A stretch of DNA of 64,000 nucleotides from Legionella nautarum (GTDB taxonomy: Bacteria; Pseudomonadota; Gammaproteobacteria; Legionellales; Legionellaceae), in contig NZ_LNYO01000001.1 in NCBI RefSeq assembly GCF_001467895.1, positions 124,001-188,000 on the forward strand, read 5' to 3'. The notes beneath the pieces are model-generated. The model made no database searches, was not told where the DNA came from, and was given only the letters and a program-made list of their open reading frames with translations. A program made the translations under genes and the position numbers. Below, piece after piece: positions 38,312 through 46,593 of this stretch (its first letter is position 1; each line of letters starts with the position of its first letter).

Positions 38312-39697
38312 TTATCCATTTATACCGAATCTAAAGCAATCACGGTCAATAGAGGAAACCATTGGTGCAGATTCTTCTTGTGCAAAAAAACTATGACTAG
38401 GAAAATAACTTTCCGGAGGAGCCCAATGAGCTTGGGTTATTCTTTCTTTCACTGAAGAAAAATCGGTTGTCACTTTAAGTTCCCACACAAGAAACTCAAT
38501 AATCTGCCTGAGGCTCGGATCCACAGTGCCAGCCTTAAAATAAAAAGACAAAGCATCCTGTGTTCTTTTCTCAATCGCTTCAGGCTCATTATTTTCAAAT
38601 TCAACCGCTCTAATTTTAGCTTGCAGCAGTAATCCACAAATCAGTAAAGATAAGCCTTCTTTTTCTTTTTCATAATGTTCAATTAGCTTTTTCAGTAAAG
38701 GACTATCAATGACTTTCGGTAAAACAATAGATTCAAAATTAATACTCTGAACACCTTCTTTACTTATCAGCTCTCTCATTTTTTGCGAAAGTAGCTCAGC
38801 CCAAATTCGAGATAACTCAATGCGTTCATTACCATCAAGATAAAAAGTTTCAACAGAATCTGGCAAACTCTCCGCTAGTTTTTCTAACTGTGCTTGTCTT
38901 GCAGTACCCAAATCACGACTATTAAAACTAAGTTCTACCTGAGAAGCTACTGGATTTAGCATTTCTCTAACTTGCTTTACTGATCGCTCCCTCAAATTAG
39001 GCCAATCAATAACCAGCAAAGTTAGCCTTGCTTGTAATTTTGCTGTTAGGCAGGAAAGAAAATGAAAACCCTCAACCTGTTCTGTTATTTTAATATTTAC
39101 TTTTAAAGCCCTAACGGTAGCGGGCACGGCAGATAAAATTCTAAGCTGTTCATTGGGCGTTTTTCGCTCAAAATTATTCCAACATAAATCCAACTCAACA
39201 ATATGCCCAGGGATCCTACTTAAAAAATCAATTAACCCCTCTGTATCCATATTCGCAAAATTATTGGCACTTAGATTGAGCTTGGTCAGCGTTTTAGGTA
39301 AGGCAGATAGAATGGCGATTAGTTCTTCTGCAGAGTAATTATTGAATTGATTAACACTTAAATCCACTGACTCCACTTCAGGCGGAATTGTTTGCAAAAA
39401 CTTCGCGACTTTAACAGCTGAACTCTTGGACAATTCATTACCAGACAAACCTAAATTTCGAACCTTTGGTAAACAATCCAAGGCAAAATCTTCAAGCTTA
39501 GCTTGACCTAATTCATTAGAGCCTAAATCAAGGGTGTCCAAGGGGTTAGTAAAACAAGCACATAGATGTTCAAATTTTGATCTTTGTAATTCGCCTAATT
39601 GGTTTGCAGAAATATCAATGTAGGAAATCGAACTAAGATCTTCCGCCGCAGGATATTCAAAATTGTCCCTAATCCGCTCCACTCGGTAATACGTCAT
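38312..39697 (-). CDS. Leucine-rich-repeat protein, candidate effector
   Basis: About 461 residues from the ATG at 39697, which has CAGGAG six bases before it (a GTG five codons upstream is weaker). Ribonuclease-inhibitor-like leucine-rich repeats run from about 20 to 290: LDTLDLGSNELGQ, VRNLGLSGNELSK, VESVDLSVNQFNN, LTKLNLSANNFAN, IVELDLCWNNFER and VETFYLDGNERIE. The rest is helical. There is no signal peptide. The C-terminal stretch FFAQEESAPMVSS is acidic and polar. LRR proteins of this eukaryote-like kind are known among Legionella secreted effectors; the assignment here is by analogy. It shares its strand with fleS but is separated by 138 bases. Confidence 0.75.
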   Translation of the reverse strand: MTYYRVERIRDNFEYPAAEDLSSISYIDISANQLGELQRSKFEHLCACFTNPLDTLDLGSNELGQAKLEDFALDCLPKVRNLGLSGNELSKSSAVKVAKFLQTIPPEVESVDLSVNQFNNYSAEELIAILSALPKTLTKLNLSANNFANMDTEGLIDFLSRIPGHIVELDLCWNNFERKTPNEQLRILSAVPATVRALKVNIKITEQVEGFHFLSCLTAKLQARLTLLVIDWPNLRERSVKQVREMLNPVASQVELSFNSRDLGTARQAQLEKLAESLPDSVETFYLDGNERIELSRIWAELLSQKMRELISKEGVQSINFESIVLPKVIDSPLLKKLIEHYEKEKEGLSLLICGLLLQAKIRAVEFENNEPEAIEKRTQDALSFYFKAGTVDPSLRQIIEFLVWELKVTTDFSSVKERITQAHWAPPESYFPSHSFFAQEESAPMVSSIDRDCFRFGING

Positions 39698-39889
39698 GTC
39701 AATCTCCTGCACAAAATTAGATAGTTTAATATTTGTTCAAAAAAAAATCAACTTGGAATCCTTTCCCTTTCCTTTTTTAATTTTAAAAAATCTATATTTA
39801 TCAATAAGTTAGTTTCTTAATAATTCCTTAAGTTATACATCATATTTCTTTAATAATTTTTTCTTATCATATATACAGTCGATAACAAA

Positions 39890-40861
39890 ATGGTTGTGAA
39901 CATGAAAGCAAAACGTGAAGTCAAATTAATAGTTGACACTAAAGAAAACGTCTTAGTTAAATCCCATCAAGGTAAATTACAATTAGATGGTTCAACTAAA
40001 CCGCTTAAAGGCCAAATAGGCGTTGCTTGTACAATTGCTTCGCGTGAAAGACTGAGAACTTTTTATGGCAAAGACGCAGAAAAAAGCATTGACCCTGTAG
40101 AGCGAAAAGGCAGAGAAACCGAAATCATTCTTAAAAAAGTTAAAGCAATTATGGTATCACAACCCTTAGATTACTCCGCATTACTTGAAGAAAGTACTCG
40201 TGGTTTAGAACAAATGAGTTACGATCCCCTCACTGAAATTTTTAAGAATCCCGCTTTTATTCATCAAAAAACAGAATTCGCTCAATCCAGACAGCCTCTG
40301 AATGCTGTTAAATTATATAATATGTCAGCCGTTGATCTTCAAGCCAAATGGGCTTTCTTCACTCTAATGGACAAAGCGGATCAAATATTTGGTCTCAAAA
40401 ACTTAGACTGGACTATTGATGACGGATTTGCAGGATTAAAACAAGCACTGCGAACTAATGGACAAATTATTTTCCAAGGGAAATATGGTATCTGCTTTCA
40501 TGGGGGTATGAATGTTAGGAAACACCCAAGTGAAAGTAGAACCGATCGAGAGGTCTATTTTTTTAAACCAGGGAGCTTGCATGCTTCATCATGGACTCAT
40601 TGTGTGATTGTTGATCAAGCAAAAGTTATTGATGGTAAGGCTTTCATTTTCTTTAGAGATCCTTACAATTCTTCTACTCCTGGAACGCCAGAGAAAGTTT
40701 ATATGTTAAGTTATGAGAGTTTCGTCCAGCGCATATCGGATAAATACGGCAGGGTTGGAAGACCCGACGCTACTTATGGTTTAGTCGTCGAGCAAGAACA
40801 ATCAGTAGCAGTCCACGAAGATGAGGACCCCGTTAGTTCGATATCGAACTTATATGTTTAA
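39890..40861 (+). CDS. Candidate papain-like cysteine protease, possible effector
   Basis: A 323-residue protein without signal peptide or membrane helix. A possible catalytic arrangement is Q42-I-G-V-A-C47 near the N-terminus, His237 in SWTHCVIVD and Asp257 in FIFFRDPYN. The last two lie in a strand-H-strand-D pattern like that of C39/C70-type papain-fold proteases and related acyl-transfer enzymes. The long helical insert (60-170) and overall sequence match no family I know. The tail VVEQEQSVAVHEDEDPVSS holds a Glu-rich block as in Dot/Icm translocation signals. The start could instead be the ATG at 39902. A hairpin with T-run follows (40911-40950). Function is inference. Confidence 0.6.
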   Translation: MVVNMKAKREVKLIVDTKENVLVKSHQGKLQLDGSTKPLKGQIGVACTIASRERLRTFYGKDAEKSIDPVERKGRETEIILKKVKAIMVSQPLDYSALLEESTRGLEQMSYDPLTEIFKNPAFIHQKTEFAQSRQPLNAVKLYNMSAVDLQAKWAFFTLMDKADQIFGLKNLDWTIDDGFAGLKQALRTNGQIIFQGKYGICFHGGMNVRKHPSESRTDREVYFFKPGSLHASSWTHCVIVDQAKVIDGKAFIFFRDPYNSSTPGTPEKVYMLSYESFVQRISDKYGRVGRPDATYGLVVEQEQSVAVHEDEDPVSSISNLYV

Positions 40862-40910
40862 CAAACATAGCAATCTTTTTCCAATCAAATAGAATTAGCA
40901 AGAGAATCAA

Positions 40911-40950
40911 GAGCATTGCCCGAAAAAGGGTTTTGCTCAATGATTTTTTT
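40911..40950 (+). terminator. Rho-independent terminator after protease-like gene
   Basis: GAGCATTGCCC and GGGTTTTGCTC form an interrupted stem (five plus three pairs) around GAAAAA, followed after five bases by a run of seven or eight T (40943-40950). It lies 50 bases past the stop codon. Confidence 0.55.
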
Positions 40951-41099
40951 ACCTACATTCTTTTTTAAAATTCTTCTTTTTGCAATTTATTTTAGCTTTA
41001 CTTTCTTTAATAAATAAAAGGAGGATATTCATAGACTCTAATCATTGCTATCATTTACAAAATTGACCACTGATTTAAATCGAAGAAATACAGAGCCTA

Positions 41100-41783
41100 A
41101 TGGATAGTTTACATCAATTGTTAAATTTCGTTTTACATATCGACAATTACTTACTTAGTTTTGTGGCAAACTACGGTACCTGGACTTATTTAGTTCTCTT
41201 TCTCATTATTTTTTGCGAAACTGGTTTAGTAGTTACTCCTTTTCTTCCTGGAGACTCCCTACTTTTTGTTGCCGGCAGTATTGCAGCCCAGCCGAATGCT
41301 CCTTTGCATATTTTTATACTTCTTTTTTTACTGATCGCTGCATCCATTTTAGGTAATCAATTGAATTATTTTATTGGCCGCAAACTAGGGCCTCGTGTTT
41401 TTTCAGCAGAAACCTCATGGCTACTTAATAAAAAACATTTAACAGAAACGCATCGCTTCTATGAAAAACACGGTGGAAAAACAATTATTCTCGCTCGATT
41501 TATACCTATTATTCGTACTTTCGCTCCTTTTGTAGCCGGCATAGGTTATATGCAGCCTTATCAATTTTCTTTTTATAATTTCAGCAGCGCTCTGCTCTGG
41601 ATTGGCAGTTTACTCGGTTGCGGCTACTTTTTTGGCTCCCTGCCTTTTATTAAAGACAATTTTTCAATCGTTATTTATGGCATTATTGTCCTCTCGATAA
41701 GCCCTCCTTTAATCGCTTTTCTTTACCGCAAAATCGCTTCTTGCGGTCGAAGAAAATTAGAAACAGAGGCGGATAAAAATTAA
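41100..41783 (+). CDS. DedA-family membrane protein
   Basis: An inner-membrane protein of the DedA/SNARE-associated (VTT) superfamily; bacterial members are implicated in lipid-carrier recycling. The 227 residues show family signatures: FCETGLVVTPFLPGDSLLF (about 41-59), the re-entrant NYFIGRKLG (about 91-99), and the FYEKHGGKTIILARFIPIIR block (about 118-137) with the conserved Arg residues, then GYMQPYQFSFYN. About four to five hydrophobic segments are visible. Followed 46 bases later by the type III polyketide synthase gene on the same strand, so the two may be co-transcribed. Confidence 0.92.
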   Translation: MDSLHQLLNFVLHIDNYLLSFVANYGTWTYLVLFLIIFCETGLVVTPFLPGDSLLFVAGSIAAQPNAPLHIFILLFLLIAASILGNQLNYFIGRKLGPRVFSAETSWLLNKKHLTETHRFYEKHGGKTIILARFIPIIRTFAPFVAGIGYMQPYQFSFYNFSSALLWIGSLLGCGYFFGSLPFIKDNFSIVIYGIIVLSISPPLIAFLYRKIASCGRRKLETEADKN

Positions 41784-41829
41784 GTTGAGAGTGAAAGGAT
41801 TCGAATACAGTTAGGGACAGAATTTAATT

Positions 41830-42942
41830 ATGACAACTGCAATTACAGCAATCGGCACAGCTAACCCTGTTCACAAATATAATCAAAAAACTATTGCGGA
41901 GATTTTGGCAAATTTATTAAACCTAGGGATGGTAAAAAAAAGGCTACTCAAATCAATCTATAACTCCTCGGGTATTGAAACGCGCTATAGTGTCCTCGCC
42001 GATACAAGTCAAACTAAAGAGCAATTTACTTTTATTCCTGATTCTTCAGCAGAAGAGTATCCAAGCACTTCAGAACGGATGGAGATTTATCGCCAAAATG
42101 CACTGCATCTATGCCTTAAAGCGATAGAAAATTGTTTAGCGACTCAAAGTGATTTTGATCGCCAGCAAATTACTCATCTGATTACAGTGAGCTGCACAGG
42201 AATGTATGCACCAGGAATCGATATCGAAATTATTCAAACCCTTAATCTAAATTCAAATGTCAAACGGACTGCTATTCAGTTTATGGGTTGCTATGCGGCT
42301 TTCAATGGTATTAAAACTGCCGATGCTTTTTGCAAAGCGGATAAAAATGCCAAGGTTTTAGTAGTCTGTGTCGAATTATGCACTATTCATCTACAACATA
42401 AACAAGATTTAGATAATCTTATCTCAAATGCCATTTTCGCCGATGGTGCTGCTTGTGTGTTAATTGAAGCGGCGCCTCAACAAAAAAAACACCTTAGTTT
42501 AGACGTTTTTCATTGTGATTTACTTCCTCAAAGCAACCAAGAAATGGCTTGGCATATTGGGGATCATGGTTTTGATATGGTATTAACATCCTATGTGCCT
42601 CAAGTGATTAAATCCGGTATAGCCCATTTCGTTGCTAACTTGATTGCGCAAAGTAAATTAACGCCGGAGGAAATTGATATCTACGCAATCCATCCTGGCG
42701 GCATTAAGATTCTGCAAGCCTGCGAAGACGCCTTAGCCATTTCCAAGGAAAAAACCAAATATTCTTACGAAATCTTGCGTAATTTTGGCAATATGTCGTC
42801 GGCCACTATTTTGTTTGTTTTAAAAAGCATTTGGGATGATGTGAAACCTCTGATCGATCACAACAAAACAATTTTTAGCTGCGCCTTTGGGCCGGGGTTA
42901 ACGCTAGAATCAATGTTGCTAACTATTAAGGATGGAGAGTAG
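41830..42942 (+). CDS. Type III polyketide synthase (chalcone/stilbene synthase-like)
   Basis: A 370-residue thiolase-fold homodimer that should extend an acyl-CoA with malonyl-CoA to a polyketide (pyrone or resorcinol type). The catalytic triad is complete: Cys154 in QFMGCYAAFNG, His288 in AIHPGG and Asn321 in FGNMSS. The terminal AFGPGLTLES motif is also present. Length fits bacterial type III enzymes (350-400). No acyl carrier protein or other polyketide gene is nearby; only the DedA gene precedes it. The product cannot be told from sequence. Such enzymes are uncommon in Legionella-like genomes as far as I know. Confidence 0.9.
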   Translation: MTTAITAIGTANPVHKYNQKTIAEILANLLNLGMVKKRLLKSIYNSSGIETRYSVLADTSQTKEQFTFIPDSSAEEYPSTSERMEIYRQNALHLCLKAIENCLATQSDFDRQQITHLITVSCTGMYAPGIDIEIIQTLNLNSNVKRTAIQFMGCYAAFNGIKTADAFCKADKNAKVLVVCVELCTIHLQHKQDLDNLISNAIFADGAACVLIEAAPQQKKHLSLDVFHCDLLPQSNQEMAWHIGDHGFDMVLTSYVPQVIKSGIAHFVANLIAQSKLTPEEIDIYAIHPGGIKILQACEDALAISKEKTKYSYEILRNFGNMSSATILFVLKSIWDDVKPLIDHNKTIFSCAFGPGLTLESMLLTIKDGE

Positions 42943-43030
42943 CCGCTATCACGCTTGGTTTTGTCGGCCAAATCCGATCTACGTGCCGGCTCGCAAATTT
43001 CCTGTTAGCAAACAACAGGAATGATAGCAT

Positions 43031-44593
43031 TCAGCTTGTAAGTGCGAGATAGGGAAGGGTTAGCCCCTTTTCACCTGTGCTTTCTTCTGTGGATTGAGAC
43101 GGCTCACCTCCACCAAAAAAACTAGCTGCTTGCTGCCATAAAGTTCTCTCTTTTATCGGAATATAAGCCGCTTCTTTGGGAGTATGGAAAAATTTAGCGG
43201 AATAATGACCTGTTTTAACATGTTGGAGCACTGTATCTTTAATCTCTTGCGGAATTTCTTCTGCCGGTAAAGGGAGCATTTCGATTTGCTCTGCCATATC
43301 TTGTTTGTGATTATCAAGTAGTCTATTCTCATGATAGATAAAAATGGCCCCCATCAAATTGAGCAGAAGATCCATTAAAGGTGTCGTATCAATAGGAAAT
43401 ACAAAATAAGCTATTAAACTGATACCTCCAGCAAGAATAAAACAAATAAGTTGAAACATACCAAGTGGAGGATTTATTTCATAAAGTTTTTTAACTATTA
43501 ATGCCGCTCCATATAGCATATATAAGGTCAAAGCGATTGACAGCGGAGTGGCTAAACTAGCCAAAACCGTTATTGGGAAAAAGTTAATAAAAAGACAGGC
43601 TGAAACGCCTAGCCCAAGGACTAATGCCGCACTCACTAAATAAGGAGAAAGCCCCGTATACTGGGCTAAAGGTCTAACTATTGAGTTCACTGGGCAAGCG
43701 AGTATTGTTAATAAACTACCCACTAGAGGTATGCTTATTATTAAGGTCGTTGTCATAGGGAAGAAAACCATGGGTAAAGAAATAAGGGCTATTAGGCCCA
43801 TTATTTTCATTGCTATCCATGCTACCGCCCCTTTATTTAAATGGCCACGCTGAAAATCCTCATAACATTGGCTGAATTCCTTAATTAAGGGCTTTAATAT
43901 TTTCTCAGCAAACAAGTGATTACTTACAAGCGTAATTCCTAAAAAAGCAGAGTTTAGTAAAGCAACCAATAATTTAACCGGCGAAAGCAACTTTCGTGTC
44001 GCTAAAAGAGACCATAACTCGCCCGTCACAATGGCATCTCTATATTGAAAATCATCCAAATACTCTTCAGCAAACATGCTGAGTATCAATTTACGCCATT
44101 CTTGCTGGTATTTTTGCCAAATTGGCATGTCTAGTTGCTTTAAAAAATGAGATCCTAGCTCAGCATTTAAGCTTTGTTCCTCTTGTTTTAATAACTGAGC
44201 AAGACTGATAAAAGAGGCATGTTTTCTGGAAAAATCATACTTCTCTTCTTCGGATGCAAGGAATCTGAAATCAGCGAGGAGCCCTTCATATGCTTCATTA
44301 ATTGCGTCGCGGGATAATAAATCGAAGGCTGTATCAGGAAGGTCAAAATCAACAACAGTAAAATAACGATTGATTTCAAGAAATTCATCACCCTCTTCAT
44401 CGGAAAGAATGAGCTGATAAGTTTCCGCAATCTCCTTAAATCTTGCCTCATCACCACCGCGATCCGGATGATATCTTAATGCGAGTTTCCAATATTGTTT
44501 GCGAATTTTGTATTTTTTTTCTTCTTCGCTCAGATTGTCTAAATCTGTCGGAGCAAGTTCAAGTTTTTCTAGTAGAGCGAATTCTAAACGCAT
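43031..44593 (-). CDS. J-domain protein with a multi-pass membrane region, candidate effector
   Basis: A 520-residue protein. Residues 1-75 form a DnaJ domain with the HPD signature at 42-44 (LALRYHPDRGGDEARFKE). A helical, soluble region follows to about 200, then five or six hydrophobic segments between about 205 and 400. The cytosolic-looking tail (EQIEMLPLPAEEIPQEIKD; GGGEPSQSTEESTGEKG) contains a Glu/Ser/Thr-rich C-terminal stretch as in Dot/Icm substrates. The HPD should stimulate a DnaK/Hsp70 ATPase, bacterial or host. No zinc-finger or substrate-binding DnaJ domains are present. I do not recognise the full architecture. Confidence 0.75.
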   Translation of the reverse strand: MRLEFALLEKLELAPTDLDNLSEEEKKYKIRKQYWKLALRYHPDRGGDEARFKEIAETYQLILSDEEGDEFLEINRYFTVVDFDLPDTAFDLLSRDAINEAYEGLLADFRFLASEEEKYDFSRKHASFISLAQLLKQEEQSLNAELGSHFLKQLDMPIWQKYQQEWRKLILSMFAEEYLDDFQYRDAIVTGELWSLLATRKLLSPVKLLVALLNSAFLGITLVSNHLFAEKILKPLIKEFSQCYEDFQRGHLNKGAVAWIAMKIMGLIALISLPMVFFPMTTTLIISIPLVGSLLTILACPVNSIVRPLAQYTGLSPYLVSAALVLGLGVSACLFINFFPITVLASLATPLSIALTLYMLYGAALIVKKLYEINPPLGMFQLICFILAGGISLIAYFVFPIDTTPLMDLLLNLMGAIFIYHENRLLDNHKQDMAEQIEMLPLPAEEIPQEIKDTVLQHVKTGHYSAKFFHTPKEAAYIPIKERTLWQQAASFFGGGEPSQSTEESTGEKGLTLPYLALTS

Positions 44594-44685
44594 GGGTCAA
44601 TATCTCTAATCGCATAAAAAAAGAGCAAATTATATTTTTTTAATCCTTTTGTCAATCAAAGATTTTTCAGCAAGCAGTTCCAAGC

Positions 44686-45987
44686 TTATTTTTTCTTTGT
44701 TTCGCGATCCAATTGACGTAAAAACATCATTTTTTCAGCAATCTTTGATTCTAAACCTCTGGGTCTAGGCTCATACCAATTAGGTTCTTTCATTCCTTCA
44801 GGTAAATAAGTTTCTCCCGCAGCATAGGCATAAGGTTCGTCATGAGCATAGCGATATTGATGTCCATAGCCCAGCTCTTTCATTAATTTAGTCGGTGCAT
44901 TGCGTAAATGAATAGGAACTTCTCGCGATTTATCTTGTTTCACAAAGGCCATTGCCTTATTAAAAGCCATATAGCCTGCGTTGCTTTTGGCAGCAGCCGC
45001 CAGATAAATCACCGCCTGTCCAAGAGCAAGTTCGCCCTCAGGTGAACCCAGACGTTCATAGGTTGAAGCGGCATCATTAGCAATTTGCATCGCCCTTGGA
45101 TCAGCAAGACCTATATCTTCCCAAGCCATACGTATTATTCGACGTGCTAAATACAAAGGATCCACCCCCCCATCGAGCATACGACATAACCAATAAAGTG
45201 CAGCATCAGGATGAGAACCGCGCACAGATTTATGCAAAGCAGAGATTTGATCATAAAAATTTTCTCCGCCCTTATCGAAGCGACGATTAGCAGGACTCAG
45301 CGCATTTTGAATGAGCTCAGCAGTCACCTCAGTTTGGCCTTGTGCATTAGCGGCGATATTAATTTGTTCTAATAGGTTTAACAATCGTCGTGCATCACCA
45401 TCCGCATAAGTCACCAGTCGTTCTGTGGCCTGTTCATCAAATTGTAAATGAGCCAGTGCTTGCTTATGCGCACGCGCTAATAACTGTTTCAAATCTTCTT
45501 CAGTTAAGGGCTTTAATACATAGACCTGTGCCCTCGACAGCAGCGCGGAATTCACCTCAAAAGAAGGATTTTCGGTCGTTGCCCCGATAAAGCTAATCAA
45601 ACCTGACTCAGTAAACGGTAGCAAGGCATCTTGCTGCGATTTATTAAAGCGATGAATTTCATCAATAAAAAGGATGGTATGACGCTCTTGATTGAGGTAA
45701 TGCTTCGCTTGCTCAACAGCAGCACGAATATCCTTTACCCCGGAGAAAACAGCAGAGAGTGCAATCCATTCGCAATCAAAGGCAGCGGCAGATAAGCGCG
45801 CGAGGGTCGTTTTACCTACTCCCGGAGGCCCCCATAAAATCATGGAATGGGGTTTACCTGATTCAAAGGCAAGCCTGAGCGGCTTACCCTCACCTAGCAA
45901 ATGTTCTTGACCAATGACCTCATCCCAATGTTTTGGTCGCAATAATTCAGCAAGGGGTGCTTTGGGTTGAGTATCAAATAGGCTCAT
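44686..45987 (-). CDS. rarA: Replication-associated recombination protein RarA (MgsA)
   Basis: AAA+ ATPase related to clamp loaders and RuvB, acting at stalled replication forks. The 433 residues contain [21 protein letters not shown]-type N-terminus, Walker A GPPGVGKT (about 53-60), Walker [17 protein letters not shown], sensor 1 [13 protein letters not shown], and the tetramerisation domain with [14 protein letters not shown] and [11 protein letters not shown]. Length typical (E. coli 447). Overlaps lolA by four bases; the ftsK-lolA-rarA order is as in E. coli. Confidence 0.96.
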   Translation of the reverse strand: MSLFDTQPKAPLAELLRPKHWDEVIGQEHLLGEGKPLRLAFESGKPHSMILWGPPGVGKTTLARLSAAAFDCEWIALSAVFSGVKDIRAAVEQAKHYLNQERHTILFIDEIHRFNKSQQDALLPFTESGLISFIGATTENPSFEVNSALLSRAQVYVLKPLTEEDLKQLLARAHKQALAHLQFDEQATERLVTYADGDARRLLNLLEQINIAANAQGQTEVTAELIQNALSPANRRFDKGGENFYDQISALHKSVRGSHPDAALYWLCRMLDGGVDPLYLARRIIRMAWEDIGLADPRAMQIANDAASTYERLGSPEGELALGQAVIYLAAAAKSNAGYMAFNKAMAFVKQDKSREVPIHLRNAPTKLMKELGYGHQYRYAHDEPYAYAAGETYLPEGMKEPNWYEPRPRGLESKIAEKMMFLRQLDRETKKK

Positions 45988-46592
45988 TGCTGAACAACAT
46001 CCGTTCCTTTTGGTGGTTTAAATTGAAATAAGCTCGCGGCAACCTTGGGGTTAGCTTTAACATTCGATAAATTAACAATCGTATGCTGACCTAGCTGATC
46101 ATACATTTCAATGGTACTTAAAACATCCTGTGTAAATACTAATTTTAAGCGCTGAAAATTAGCTTTCTGCGATTTGGAATGTAAGTCGTAGGCTTGTTGA
46201 TTACCGGAAACGGATTCAGTCACATCAAAATCCCGTGTCACGCTATTCGCGTAACCACTTAAAAACAGAGCAGCAGTACCTTCTAGACTGCTGTCTTGCT
46301 TCTTCACCGTCACTTGCTCCAGATCGACATCGTAAACCCACAATTTTTGGCCATCAGCAACAACTAATTGCTCCATAGGATCTTTTGTTTGCCAACGAAA
46401 ACGCCCTGGGCGTTCTAAAGCCATAGTCCCTGTTGAATGTGAGATCTCTCGTTCTTTGGTTTTTACGGTCTGCTTAAAATTAGCGGTTAAGCTACGCATC
46501 GCATTCAATTTAGTTTGTAAAACATCACCAGCCGCTTCGCAGAATACCTGTTGTGTAAAAAAACAGAGTGTTAATAAAATAATTTTTTTCAT
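45984..46592 (-). CDS. lolA: Outer-membrane lipoprotein carrier LolA
   Basis: Periplasmic carrier that ferries lipoproteins from LolCDE to LolB. The 202-residue precursor begins with a Sec signal peptide (MKKIILLTLCFFTQQVFCEA, cleavage near residue 18-20), then the family pattern LNAMRSLTANFKQTV, ERPGRFRWQTKDPMEQLVVADGQKLWVYD and the hydrophobic-barrel strands. Length typical (E. coli 203). One base after ftsK and overlapping rarA, so part of one operon. Confidence 0.95.
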   Translation of the reverse strand: MKKIILLTLCFFTQQVFCEAAGDVLQTKLNAMRSLTANFKQTVKTKEREISHSTGTMALERPGRFRWQTKDPMEQLVVADGQKLWVYDVDLEQVTVKKQDSSLEGTAALFLSGYANSVTRDFDVTESVSGNQQAYDLHSKSQKANFQRLKLVFTQDVLSTIEMYDQLGQHTIVNLSNVKANPKVAASLFQFKPPKGTDVVQQ

Positions 46593-46593
46593 C

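Noticed and set aside
41787-41825. tRNA-like GGATTCGAAT sequence between dedA and the polyketide synthase gene
   Set aside because: Only the T-loop-like bases match; no acceptor or anticodon stem can be formed.
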